DNA of 64,000 bases from contig NC_134515.1 of NCBI RefSeq assembly GCF_027942865.1, positions 29,440,449-29,504,448 of the forward strand. Reading direction: 5' to 3'. Below are positions 50,818-62,801 of this stretch, piece by piece. This stretch comes from Odontesthes bonariensis. Its lineage: Eukaryota > Chordata > Actinopteri > Atheriniformes > Atherinopsidae. The notes below the pieces were generated by a model. The model saw only the letters and a program-made list of their open reading frames with translations. It made no database searches and was not told the origin of the DNA. The translations under genes were made by a program, and so were the position numbers. Within the stretch, counting starts at the first letter, position 1. The number at the start of each line of letters is the position of its first letter.

Positions 50818-52500
50818 TGTTGTGGACTGTTCCGAAGGCTGAGAATATCAAGCTGAACGGTGCTCTGCGTATCTTGTCACGGCCTTATTTCAGGTTACGG
50901 CTTGACACAATCGTTCACTTCCTTGTTTCTCAGCTTCTTGTTGTTGTGGAAGTGGTTACGTCACCCGTTCTTTATCTGCGGTTGGACGCACGTACAGTTT
51001 TATCTGCACGCGCGCGCCCCTCTCTGGTAGAAACGGAAAAGAGTCCAGGATTGAAGAAAGGTTCATCAACACTATATCATTTAATTTAGCTTAAATGTCA
51101 GTTAGGCGTTGTAGAAAAATATGCTGATTACATGATATTTGATGTAGTTGTTATGGTTACGTAATCATGAAGCCAGTTAATGCTAAAGCTAAATGTTGCA
51201 GCTAAAGCTAATGCTTTGTATGATCTATTTATTTAGATTTTGCACAGCGGAGAGGAGCAAAAAGTACAACACTAAAAGGTTAAATGCACTTTCCAAATCA
51301 GTTTGATTTGATATAAAGACAAAAAGACATAGAGACAATTTACTTATCAGCTAAACTAAAACAACTCATCACCATAGCTCATTATCTAACAATATATATT
51401 CTTCCATTTAATGAGCATAGAATAGAATAGAATAGAAAAATACGTTAGGCCTATTCATCACCCAATGGGGGAAATTCAAAACACTCGACAATGTCAAGAA
51501 TGCTTCTACTGAAATGAAATTTATTAGGGTATTGCCAATGGCTTTTGCAGTCAGAGCTAAATAAAATGGTCCTAGGTGAAAAATCATATATCTAAAACTG
51601 TGTCTAAAAACTGAAACAGCGAGATAGAGTATTAAATATGACCAAACTGCCCTTAAATGAATGCAAGTAAACGAATTATCAACAACATTCAATTCACCAT
51701 AGCATCTAGGTGCTGACATAAAATCTGCTCTTTGTGACCACGTAGATGAAAGCATCACATCCCTGACAGTTTTACTGATCAGTTATTTGAGTTAATGTAT
51801 CTATGTTACACATGTATTCATGATGTAAATTAATACATAACAATGGGCTTGTCAAAGTAGTGCAACTTCACGTTTTTTCTTTGACACAAAAAACAAACAA
51901 ACAAACAAACAAACAAAAAACCATAAGAAAACAACTAAACTAGTTCGTGAATTAAAGACTGGTGTTTGGGTACAATAACGATAACTGTCCGTCTTTCATA
52001 GCCTACTCATAATCTGAAGCAAATCCAACTCAGAGAGGTCCACGACTAAATATTCTACAGGGTACGTTTTTATTCAACGTACAAGCAAACTTTACCGCAA
52101 GTACAATCAGAGCACTTTGTGACATTTTGGAATCCATTGAGTCCTTTTCTCAGATTAAATACACTGTCGGTTACACACGAAAACGTCTGGAAACACACAG
52201 CGAAGAACTCTGTGCAAATGTTTGATCTGTGTGAGGCTCGCACACACTGCTCAGCTTTTATATGCGCTGCGTCCCCTTTAAGAGAACCATGGCACCGCAC
52301 AAGTCGAGGCAGACATTTTTCAATGCAAGATTTTTTTCTTGCATAAATTATGTTCATGACGTAGTGCAAAAGGACAATTTTGAGGCAATTTTGTCCGACT
52401 TTACCGCTCAAAAGGGACTCTGTGAGACACCTCAAGGATTTCTGATCATCTGAACTGTTGCCGAAAGGGCATCGTCATTAAATATTAAGAGAGAGGAGCT
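50818..52500. other. Divergent intergenic region between dazap2 and pou6f1
   Basis: CpG-rich near the dazap2 start (CACGCGCGCGCCCC near 51008), AT-rich beyond. It holds a short TAGAA-unit repeat at 51417-51436 and an (AAAC)n run at 51890-51917. No coding exon recognised. Confidence 0.5.
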
Positions 52501-52525
52501 CCAAACGTTGCAGCCCTCCTTATCA

Positions 52526-52533
52526 ATGCAAAT
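52526..52533 (+). promoter_or_regulatory. POU octamer ATGCAAAT near the pou6f1 5' end
   Basis: Exact octamer about 140 bases before the donor of the candidate first exon of pou6f1. Octamers are bound by many POU proteins. Confidence 0.4.
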
Positions 52534-52559
52534 ACCTCTCTTTTGTGTGCCGTCACAGC

Positions 52560-52668
52560 GCCTGTCTGGGAGCTGAGATGAATTTCTAATTATGTGTGAC
52601 CGAAACAAACTGTGACAAGGACCCTTTTAAGCGTGGGGGATTTACGGAAAAGAAGCTGCATTTACGCG
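52560..52668 (+). other. pou6f1: Candidate non-coding first exon of pou6f1
   Basis: A strong donor, TTTACGCG then GTAAGTTG, ends at 52668. The next acceptor (GTTTGTTTACCCAG at 53334) opens the exon with the start codon. The left end is arbitrary. Confidence 0.4.
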
Positions 52669-52774
52669 GTAAGTTGCATATGATAACTGGACTGTATTCT
52701 CTCTCCCTCCTGGCGCGTAGCAGCGAAATGGCGAGAGGAAATGAGTTTTGGTTAATATGCAATGCTCGTAATTA

Positions 52775-52785
52775 GCATAATTTAT
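52775..52785 (+). promoter_or_regulatory. POU6F1/Brn-5-type binding site
   Basis: GCATAATTTAT equals the recognition element for Brn-5 (POU6F1) as I remember it (GCATAA, A or T, TTAT). It is about 110 bases into the first intron, after the candidate first exon of pou6f1. Confidence 0.45.
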
Positions 52786-53373
52786 ATATTTATGATAAAG
52801 AGTGGGAAATACATAATATTCGGTCTCTGGGCTAGGGTTGAGATGATCTCTGTTGGCCGTGCTTGCTGTTTGTCCTCAAAAGTGGGCGACTTTTATTGGC
52901 CAGTATGGGGGTGGGGTGCCCATCAACACCCCCTGAAGTTTTGACATATCCTCATTTCTCACGGGGCTTTGCTGCAGGAAACGCACCATTTTGAGTCCTT
53001 TTGGAATCCGTGCTGTATTTGCAACCACTTCGTGTCCATGGGCAGCTGTTTCATGATGTTTTTTTGTAGCCTAAGTGCAACACACTATGGCCTGTTTATA
53101 GGCCCCTTCAAATAGTCTGGTCCAGCAATGACAAAAATAGCCACGAATAAAAGGAAATGTCTTCTGGATGTAGGTCTCTTTAACCAGCATTTGTCTGAAA
53201 AGTGCAAATACCATGGGATAAAAGGGATCGCCGTGAAAAAAAAACTTTATCTCTATCCGTCATTATATTATGGCTGCTAAACAAATGAGGAGGAATGGGA
53301 AAAGAGTTTGCATAAACAGTGTTTGTTTACCCAGAATGCCAGGAAGACAGCAACTTTGGTGGTGCAGCGAGCC

Positions 53374-56300
53374 ATGAACTCCCAGGATCTTCCTGCCAAA
53401 GATGCCTCGCTTACTGTCAACGAGCAGGTGATAACTTGCATGGCTTCAAGTTCAAGTTCTTTGCTCCCGTTTTGCTTCTCTCACCCCTCATGTCCCAACC
53501 TACCACATCATAGTGCAACAATAAACTGCCACAATGCATTCCATTGAGATCAGGACCCACTTTTGTGTTTTATTGCTGAATAATACCTGCTGCTCTATGC
53601 CTGTGAGGGTTTTAGGCCTTTAAACTGCCATGCTTGGTAATTAATTGTGTTTTTTTCTCTCTAGTAACATTCTCTGTAGCCATAGTCAGCAAACCAAAGC
53701 AATGCTCTTTGTGGATGCACATAGCTGAGTTTGAAGACGGCATTGCTTGAGCTGCTTGTTGGCCGATGTGCCCTTATCATTGTTTTGTTGACTCATGCGC
53801 TTTGTCAAGTGTTTCTCTGTTTTTTGTTTGTTTGTTTTGTTTTGGGTCATCATGTCCTAACATGTGCTTGGCTTCTCTGTTCTCCTTAGCCATTCACTGT
53901 CTGACTGCAGAAGTCTTTTTTCAGCCATTTAAATTCCCTGCCAGAGACAACCAGGTATGCATCATCCTCTCTCTTCCTGCATTGTGTCTGTGCACCCTGT
54001 CCTCCAGCCCAGGTTGACTTGCTGCCTTTCTGCCAGGTCTTTCATTACTTCATACCATGAATCATCAGCTAAGTCAGTATTGGGTTTATTACATGCTGTT
54101 AGAGGGGTGCAAATATCACAATTATGTTATTTTGTAACCCCCTGGTCATCAGTCAAATGAGACACTTAGTACATTGTTTCATAAGAATTTTATCCAGTAT
54201 TTGGCAGGTCCATTTGAGTCACCTCAGAATTTGCTCCTGATCACCGCAGGTTATTGTCATGTCTGGCCATGAGACAATTCGGGTACTAGAAGTAGAGGTA
54301 GATGCATCTTTGCCATCGTCAGAAGCTGATGGGAAGAGTGAGAGCAAAACTGAGGATGGGGAGGTACAGGCAACAAAGGAACCTGAAGCCAGCAGCGCCC
54401 AGAACAACCCCACAGTGCCTCAGAGCGCCGGGGAAGCAGGTAAATCATAGCCACACTAGAAGATGATGGACTGCATAGAGTCTCTGCATAGAGAAATGTT
54501 AATGGAAATTTTGAAAAAAATAAAAATACCTCCCTCAAATGTCAGTAAGGATCAACACCGGCTGTGCTTTCGCAGTGATGGGTGAGCAGCAGGTGGTGTC
54601 TGTAGAAGCTCCGGCTCCTGCTTTCCAAATGTTGAATTCTGCTGTTCCCATCAGCGTGTCCCTGACCCAGCCACAGGCCGCCATGCCCTTCACTGTACAA
54701 GGCTGTCCACAGGTACTGGCTGTGAATTTATGCACTCGGTACACTTTACTTACTCAACTATACACATTTAAGGAATAAAAGTGTGGTCTGGTCTGCTTCA
54801 CTGTACTACACTAGGTGCTCACGCAGGAAAGTCTGGCCACTCTGATGACTGGTATGATGGCTCAGACGGGGTCACTGGGCCAGCCTTTGCTTATCCCTCT
54901 CAATATGGCCGGCTCCATTGGCGGCCAGGGCAGCTTAGCTGTTCTCAGTCTCCCTACCACCAGTGTAGCTACCCTCCCTGGTCTGGCAGCTGCTAACACA
55001 GCTGGAAACCTCCTCAAACTGCCTTTTGCTGGCCTTCAAGGTAAAACACAGTCTACATGTACGATGCCCTCCATAATGTTTGGGACAGAGTCTCATTTTT
55101 CTTTGAGTTAACCCTCTGCTCCTCAGTGTAAAATTCTTAATAAAACAATTTCAACATGATTGAAGTGCACATTCCAGTCTTTCATTTAAAGTAATTTCAT
55201 ACATTTCAGTTCCATCATGTAGAAATGACAACACTTGTATACAGAATTCCCCTCCTTTCAGGGCACCATTATGTTTGGGACGAAGTACTGGGAGGTACAT
55301 TACAGTAGTCATGTTTAGTACTTTGTTGTATATACCTTACATGTAATTACTGCTTGAAGTCGGCAACACATAGATGCAAGAGTTGCCAAATTTTTTTTAA
55401 CCAACTGTAGGGGTACACAAGGGACCTTTACCATAGTACAAGCAAAACTTAAGCATAATAGTCAGTAACATCATTCCAAATGATCATCATTTTGCATTCT
55501 GTTGTTCTCAGCTGCAACGGTCCTGAACTCGGTCCAGCCCCAGCTGCAGACAAATGCACACACAGTGTTCCAGCCTCAAGCATCCTCCATACAGACGGTG
55601 CAGACTGCTATGCAGCAGGCGACATCTCAGCCATCCCAGGTTACCAATGCACAGGTCAGTGGTGCTCAGGCGACCTCTGCCAGCACCACCATCTCTCAGT
55701 CCAACATATCCCTGGCAGCACTTCAGACAGCAGGACTGTCCATCAACCCTGCCATTGTAAGGCTCAGAGGATCTTCTGCTGTTCACACGGCTCTTCATAA
55801 TTTACAACTTTCCCGTGCTTTATGAACATGTTGCTGTTCTCTGCTCAGATCAGTGCGGCTTCTTTGGGAGCGCATCCCCAGTTCCTCAGTTCCCTTACGT
55901 CCACTCCCATCATCAGCAGCACCATGTCGGGCATGGCTGGCATCACCAGCCAGATCATCACAAATGCCCAGGGACAGGTAGGGCCATGAAGTCCAGATAA
56001 TATAAAATAATTTAATAATATAGTTATGGCGTAATATAATATCTTGTGCCCCCTTTCCTATGTGCCTCTTCTCTACCTGATGCTAAATGAAAAGATCTTA
56101 AAATACCATAAAATATCATCTTTGACAGTGTATTAGTTATTAGCCAACCTACAAATGAAAGTACTCAAAAGACTTAATGTTCTTTTTTTTTGTACAACAC
56201 TGATGTGGACTCATATTGATCAGTAATAACTCTGCATTGCTGATATCCATAATTCAGTATTTTCAAGTCAAAATTAACCTTTCATCTAGCCACAGTGACC

Positions 56301-59300
56301 TTCTTTCTATTCCCTCCTGTCAGTTGAGATGCACCAAAAGTTGTCCTTCCAGGCACATCTTACATCCCTTTTGCTAGTCATGTATAATGGGCTTCTATTC
56401 CAAATTTCTGCATTCTTGATATGTAGAATTATTATTTGGGAAATCTGCAACAGAATTCTTCCAAGTAAGGAGGGACCAAAAAGGTTGTGGCGGCAGTTTA
56501 GCCGTCATTTGGACCTTTCGCCTGTGACTGAGCTGTCCTCCTTCGAGTGCCTGGCTTTCTGCTCCAAACCATCTTGTTCAATGACAATGCTCCTCATCTA
56601 CAGGCCCCAAACCTCATTCCTCCCTTTTCTCTGAGATGTTTGAGACTCTCTCAATGGGCCTCATGCAAGAACATTTTCGTATTTTTATTCTAAATTTCTC
56701 TCACTTTTTTCGTACGAAGGTCTCGTATGAACACGCCACGTCAGATTCAACAAACGCTCATAACTTCAGAAAAAGTGTGTAAATGACCTGCGTAAATGAT
56801 GAATCACACTCGTGCGTATCTAAGTTCACGTGCACGTGGATAGTAGATTTGCATACTCCACGCCCTAAATTATACCATATAAGGCTGTGCTTCCTCTCTC
56901 CTGTGCCAGGAAATGTGTTGAGTGTTGAGTCATGAGAATGGCATCAAGGTGCAAAAAGAACAACTTTAGGGGCTCTGAGACTGAAGTTCTGCTTTCAGAG
57001 ATCCAAAAAGGAAAATCTGTCATTTTTAGCAGTGTCAGCAGTGGAATTACGGGACCTGCTAAAGCGAAAAAATGGGAAGCAATTACGAGTGCTGTTAATA
57101 CCATGTCACCGAAATAAAAAATAAATGGTTTGATATGAAAATGGCTTAAAAAAAATGTCTCGCCCTGGGCAGGCGATCGATGACTGCAACTAAAGCTGCG
57201 CAATCAGTTGTTGCCTCATCATGATGGCTCTTTGATGGGGTGGTCCATGAGGGGGGTCTTCTGGCACCACACCTTCTGGTCTGCCAGGGCTGGTTCAGGT
57301 GGAGACCCTCGTTCATGGTAATATTGCGCCATGGACGAGATATCGAGACACACCCACCTGGCCTTCAGCCCAGTGCGCTCCACGACAGCACGGGGGCTTT
57401 GATGCGTATGTGTCTCGTGCTCCAATTATGTTTGGCAGTCCAGCCACGGGATGAAAGTCCCTCTTAATTTGTACTTGTTGGACAGCGGTTTATGGGAATT
57501 TTTATGTACCATGGGTGATAAACTGATGAGAGCTTTGATGACCAAGGGGAGCGCACGACTCACAGAGGACTGGGACACCCCCGATCTGTCTCCAATCTCC
57601 CTCTGAAAGGTTCCAGTGGCCAAAAATCTAAGGGTGGTGAGGACCTGGACGTGTGGTGGAATTGGGTTTGATCGGCGTGTTTTTCTCTGGAGTCATGGCT
57701 CTAACATATTTAGCACAGTCCTTGGGAATCTTAATCGCGATGTCAGTCATTCGTCTGTCTCCACACGATCTCTTCCAAGAGCCTGACGCACTAAGGCATC
57801 CAAAAGTAGCAGGACAGCCGCTGGTTACGCCTCCCGTTATATACAAATTCAAATTAACCTTCAATTAGTGCATAATTTAAGTCAAACAGAATAATCTCAG
57901 CATAATTATGGGGTATAATGTATATTTATATATGTTTTCTTCAAAGTAATTAAATATACAATCCATTAGTCAAGCAAACTTCTAGCAACTGACTTTAAGA
58001 TTCATATTCCTGTCTTCCTTCCAGTATCCATTAATGCAGTTGACTTTTATAACACCAGCCTCGCTAGCATCTTGGACCATCATGCTCCTGTTGGAAAGAG
58101 AACAATTACCTTTTCACGCTCAGCCCCCTGGTTTACCCCTGAACTGAGGAAAATGAAGGCAGCTGGTCGAGTGCTCGAGAGACGCTTTTTAGCCTTTGGT
58201 CTGCTAGTCCACAAGCTAGCTTATCAGGAGCACCGCACGATGTATGCAAGGTCTCTCAAGGAATCCCGATCACTATTTATTTAATCTGTTATCTCAGATA
58301 ACCCTGGTAACTCCAAAGTACTCTCCATCATCCAACTTCTTCAGCCACAAACAGCTTCAATCATTGACCCTACTAATGACCTCTGTAATAAATTTCTTTC
58401 TTCCATAATAAGATCCAGAGAATCAGATCAGCCCTCACCACTCTCCCCCCAGCACTTAGCCCTACTGCCGATTCACAGCTCAGGAGCTCTCCCCCCTTTT
58501 GCTCTTTTCCAGAGGTCTGTGTGAAGGAAGTTTACTGTCAGGACCATGAAACCCTCTACATGTGCCCTTGACCCCTTCCCAACAGCCCTGGTTAAGGCCC
58601 CCTCATCATTACCATAGTGAATACATCCCTCCAATCTGGTCACATTCCCCCCACTTTGAAATCTGCCACAATCAAACCCTTCCTTAAAAAAACCTACCCT
58701 GGACCCTCAGGACATAGCAAACTACAGACCCATCTCCAACCTTCCCTTTCTCGCTAAGGTTCTGGAGAAATTAGTCTCAGTTTACATTCAAGAGCACCTC
58801 CATGACAATAAAATTCTGGACAAATTTCAGTCTGCTTTCTGTGCTGTCCATAATACTGAAAGAGCTTTGGTCCGGGTCACCTGTTGAAGACTGCTGATCA
58901 TGGCTCTTCTTCACTTCTCAGCCTTCTTGATTTGTCAGCAGCCTTTGACACTGTAGACCACCACATCCTTCTCCACTGCCTACAGCACCTTGCAGGACTC
59001 ACTGGCACAGCATGCCAGTATGGATGTAGCAAAATTTTTGTCCATCTTAACAGTTCAAAAACTGAAATGATTCAAATTGGTACTTCACATCAAATTCAAC
59101 AACAAAAAATTCTCAGCATTACCTTCCCCAACAGAACATTTGTCTTTCCAGTATGGAATATGCATTTTATTTGAATTTTACTGTCCCTGCTTTTATCTTA
59201 TTAGTTGTCTTTTATCCCACTGTAGCACTTCGAGATTTTGTTGTAAATGTAAAGTGCGTTATAAATAAAATGTATTATTATTATTATTATTAAACGTTTC

Positions 59301-60098
59301 TATTTTAGATATCTACAATCCAATTGTCACCAGTAAGAATTTCCATTTTGGGGATCTAAAATGAAAAATGAATACAGCTGTTCATAGTATGACTGCATGT
59401 AAAACACATTTTGACCTATTCATGTCTTTTCATTTCATTAAGTTTCATTATCTAAAGTTTGAATAATGACTAAGAACGATGCAGTTGCAATCCTACAAGC
59501 ATACTGTGAATATCCACTGACAGGAAGATATGGCAACACTTTAACATTAAAAGGGTTCACTGACTCACCACAATTGTATTTTAGATACTCGTAGAAGCAT
59601 TTTTCCATATCAAAACTCTATCCTTACCAGCTAGAATGACAATATGGATCTGTACTAATAAACTAGTGAGAAAGACAATTAGAAATCTGTGTAGTTATGG
59701 CACAGGGTCAGGCTCAGACTGGCAGTTTGTCAATTCTGCCTAATGGTTGGGCCGATGGGTGCAGTGAGCCAAAAGGCCACCATAAACGTAGGGGAACAAA
59801 TGATATTTCAGGGTGTTATATTAAATTGTCTGCATGCATTTGTTTTTTTCAACAATATTTACAGGTCATAGGAACCCTCCCACTGTTGGTGAACCCAGCC
59901 TCTCTGGCCGGAGGGGCTGCCACTTCCACCCTGCCCTTCCAGGGTCTCCACGTCCAGACTGTCACTCCGCAGTTGCTTCTCAACACCCAGGGCCAAATTA
60001 TTGCCACTGTGGGCAACGGACCGGCTGCAGTCGTAACTTCTGCTGCAGTTCTGCCCAAAACTACAGCTCCTGCAACACTTAACAAACCAAACGCACAG
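53374..60098 (+). CDS. pou6f1: POU class 6 homeobox 1 (Brn-5/mPOU), 5' seven coding exons (partial)
   Basis: Exons: 53374-53427, 54250-54439, 54576-54712, 54815-55040, 55512-55756, 55849-55977, 59865-60098; 405 codons in phase, then a donor leading to exons beyond the window. The start is ATG at 53374 (MNSQDLPAKDASLTVNEQ), in an exon preceded by acceptor 53334; an out-of-frame upstream ATG (53337) overlaps it. The product so far is the long Gln/Thr/Ala-rich activation region: VIVMSGHETIRVLEVEVD, MQQATSQPSQVTNAQVSG, ITSQIITNAQGQVIGTLPLL and HVQTVTPQLLLNTQGQIIAT. The last two match mammalian POU6F1. The POU-specific and homeodomain exons should follow to the right. POU6F1 is a nuclear factor expressed mainly in brain. 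Intron 6 (3.9 kb) and the following intron are packed with transposons. Confidence 0.93.
55061..55370. mobile_element. Terminal fragment of a Tc1-like DNA transposon
   Basis: Begins GATGCCCTCCATAATGTTTG and includes GAAGTGCACATTCCAGTCTT and AGGGCACCATTATGTTTGGG. This is a terminal inverted-repeat region I recognise from a fish Tc1-like family with TIRs containing CCCTCCATAATGTTTGGGAC. No transposase is left. It lies in pou6f1 between exons 4 and 5. Confidence 0.6.
56656..57870. mobile_element. Decayed PIF/Harbinger transposon with both genes still traceable
   Basis: The left end GGGCCTCATGCAAGAACATT is a Harbinger-type terminus. Plus strand, 56938-57180: a MYB/SANT-like DNA-binding protein start (NFRGSETEVLLSEI, ITGPAKAKKWEAITSAVN), cut by stops. 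Minus strand, about 57870 to 57220: a HARBI1-like nuclease (RFLATGTFQREIGDRSGVSQ, SVSRALPLV) that jumps to the C-terminal VVERT..LKARW block, so the catalytic core is deleted. The two genes converge, as in autonomous Harbingers. The right terminus was not found. It lies in pou6f1 intron 6. Confidence 0.75.
58015..59292 (+). mobile_element. L2-like non-LTR retrotransposon, 5'-truncated and broken
   Basis: Translated pieces in order: VDFYNTSLASILDHHAPVGK, RSAPWFTPELRKMKAAGR, NYRPISNLPFLAKVLEKLVS (RT block), LLDLSAAFDTVDHHILL (AFDTVD catalytic block), then a jump to the 3' UTR after an internal deletion. The end has the family's TGTAAAGTGCGTTATAAATA followed by an (ATT)n tail at 59272-59292. Many frameshifts. 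Same strand as pou6f1, in its intron 6. Confidence 0.8.
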
Positions 60099-60165
60099 GT
60101 GAGTTGTGATGTTAAACTACTTCTGTAGTTACACTCCAAAGCTGAATTAAACAAAAAACAATGGG

Positions 60166-60340
60166 TCCAGACAGTTATTTGGTTCCTTTTTTTTTTTTTT
60201 TTTTAAATGTACCTTTTTACCATTTGGACCATATTATGTTACATCTGGATAAAATTCAGTGGAAAAGAGCTACAGAAGAAGAGAGGGAGGGAATTAATGT
60301 TTTGCAGGAAGAATTGAGAAGCAGCCATACACAGAAGGGC
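60166..60340 (+). mobile_element. 5' piece of an RLE-type LINE, split by a later insertion
   Basis: Reads (with frame breaks) as a helical, charged stretch (KRATEEEREGINVLQEELRS) that in this LINE family precedes the block continued at 61375. The join is interrupted exactly by the TTAA element. Confidence 0.5.
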
Positions 60341-60344
60341 TTAA

Positions 60345-61370
60345 AGGGACACTATGTAATTTCTTCCCCCATCTAGTGGTGCAATTTTATTTTGCAAAGT
60401 TGAATGAATTTGCTCTCTAGCGCCTCACGTTTTCAAATGTGCGCTGCAACTTCTTGAACTACGGCAAGCGGAATGTGTCAAGATTCAAGAAGCTATAGCT
60501 TCAGACTCAAGGTCCATACAAACAAAAAGAAATCAAGACACACAGTACAAGGGATTATATAACACACATACAACAACACTATAAATACAGATGACGGATA
60601 ACATGTCAGATAACATAACATCTCCTTTGGTGTGCAAGCAATGCAATTAGTCCTATTCCGGGAGTTACCGGAAGTGACGTCGACGCAGCCTTAGCATTAG
60701 CCTGCGTTAGCAATAGGAGCATTAGCAGCGGTAAATAAACTCCCGGTAAACTTACAAACTTTCTAATGCCTCGTTTTGTGAGTTAAGAGCCTATGTGTAC
60801 TACGGCAGAAGTTTGGTAACAATCAGTGCATTATTAGTGGGATAATTTACGAGATAAAATCTATTTAGCATTTTTTTTTTAAAACTTTATTAGTAAATCA
60901 ACAAAATAACAATTTACAAATGTGAGCATAACGCCAAAAAGAAGATATCCAGGGGGAGCATAGGAATAATAATAAAAAGAAGAAGATGATGCACTTACAA
61001 AAAGAAAGCTAATGAACACAAAGACATATGTGCCAAGGAATAAAATCTATTTAGCATTAGCGGCTGTAATAAGCCATTTGGCGGAAATGACGTCACAATG
61101 ACGTCATTTCTGCTTGTAGGCCTGGTGGGGAAATCGCGATTCGAAGTGCTTTATGTCCCTCTCGGCACTTCGTCATTTTTCATAGACCGGAAGGACATGG
61201 CAGCCTCCATAGAGCTTACCTGCTCTATGTAGATACAGACAAGTTATTCTTCACTCAGGAGGATAAGTGAGATTTTTGACAGAGATCATTTTACACCAAT
61301 GAGGACTAACTTATGAATGATTATATTGATTTGAGCTAATAAATGACTTAATTTATTACATAGTGTCCCT
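60345..61370. mobile_element. TTAA-flanked DNA transposon (piggyBac/Kolobok-like), non-autonomous
   Basis: Perfect ends AGGGACACTATGTAAT and ATTACATAGTGTCCCT, each bordered by TTAA (60341-60344 and 61371-61374), the target duplication of piggyBac and Kolobok elements. About 840 bases without its own inserted sequence. No transposase frame. The interior carries an ETS-plus-CRE-like block (CCGGAAGTGACGTC at about 60669-60682) and two TGACGTCA sites (61088-61095, 61099-61106). Confidence 0.85.
60872..61039 (-). mobile_element. Short poly(A) retrocopy (LINE-mediated insertion)
   Basis: Flanked by an exact 18-base direct repeat, ATAAAATCTATTTAGCAT (60854-60871 and 61040-61057). Read on the minus strand it ends TTACTAATAAAGTTTTA and then a poly(A) run, the mark of target-primed reverse transcription of a polyadenylated RNA. 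About 168 bases. The source RNA is not identified; a LINE 3' end is likely. Confidence 0.8.
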
Positions 61371-61425
61371 TTAATATCTTAGGAAAAAGAGAAAGAAGAA
61401 AGAATATGTAAGGACTGCGTATTAC

Positions 61426-62404
61426 ATGGACCCGTTCAAGTTTGTTAAAGGGTTCTTTAACCAGGAAAAGGGAGGGCAGCTTAAGGCAACAAAGTCAGAG
61501 GTGGAAGAGTTTCTAAGAAATACATATTCAGATCTTGAGCAGTGTAGAGTAGTAGGCCTTCCACCTGAGATGCCACCATTAGGAGAGATGGCTCATAAGA
61601 TGGATGTTAGACCACCTAGGTGGAAGGAGGTTGAGGAGGTAGTCAGGCGTGCAAAGGCTTCGTCGGCCCCAGGGCCAAATGGAGTCCCCTACGGGGTCTA
61701 TAAAAGTGCACCTGATATCCTAAAGTTTTTGTGGAGGCAATTAAGAATAGTTTGGGAGAAACGGTTTATACCTAGAGCATGGCGTAGGGCAATAGACCTT
61801 CCTATTCCAAAGGTGAAAGAGTCCTCGGACCTGAGTCAGCTCCAGATGCTCTCTCTTCTAAATGTAGAGGGGAAGATTTTCTTTAGTGTAGTTGCACAGA
61901 GATTAGCTTGTTATTTAGAGAATAATAGCTTAATAGATACTACTGTGCAGAAGGCAGGAATACTAAGTTTTGCAGGGTGTTTAGAGCACACTAGCATGAT
62001 TTGGCATCAGATTCAGACAGCCAAGATTGAGAAAAAAGACTTGCATGTTATATTTCTGAATCTAGCAAATGCATTTGGTTCAGTGCCACATAGCCTTATT
62101 TGCAAAGCATTTGATTATTTTAGAGTGCCTAGTTGTTAACTTAGTACGAGCATATTTTCAGGATATTAGACTGTGCCTAAGTACAGCAGGTTTCACAACA
62201 GGTTTCACAACAGGTTGGCAGAGGCTAGAAATAGGCATTATGGCAGGTGGTCCGTTATCATTTATAATGGCTATGGAGATAATTATTAGAGCTTCCAAGT
62301 GGGTTGTCGGTGGAGGGAGACATCAGGATGGCATGCACCTTACATCAATTAGGGCCTACATGGATGATATGACGTTGGTGACTACAACAGTGCCATGTAT
62401 GTAG
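61426..62404 (+). pseudogene. Broken LINE reverse transcriptase
   Basis: An open frame of 237 codons (61426-62139) starts MDPFKFVKGFFNQ and carries SSAPGPNGVPYGVYK, LLNVEGKIFFSVVAQRL and LHVIFLNLANAFGSVPH (finger and palm blocks). A frameshift near 62135 moves the rest to another frame with GIMAGGPLSFIMAMEII and the catalytic AYMDD at 62357-62368. In the first catalytic block the usual Asp (FLDLANAFG) is Asn (FLNLANAFG). The frame then stops at 62401. Confidence 0.8.
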
Positions 62405-62801
62405 AGAATACTTGCGAGACTTGCGAGGGCTGGTATGAAAATCAAACCTACTAAGTCTGGAAGTTTCTCAATAAGTAGAGGGAAATTAAGTGATAGAAAG
62501 TTTGTAAAGGAGACATGAATGATGGAGAGCAGGCAGTGCAGTTTTGGAAAGATGTTGCTGAGGGACTGGATAGAATAGATAAATCAGGGCTTCCAGGAAA
62601 GTTGAAGCTGTGGTGTCTGCAGTTTGGATTGTTTCCTCGGTCGATGTTGCCACTGTCTGTGTATGAGATTCCATTATCTGTTGCAGAATAAATGGAAAGA
62701 TTATTTAGCTTTTACATTTGGAAGTGGCTAGGTGTTCCTAGATGCTTAAGTACTGTGGCACTGTATGGGAAAGGTATATTCCAGTAAATGGAGACCCGTT
62801 A

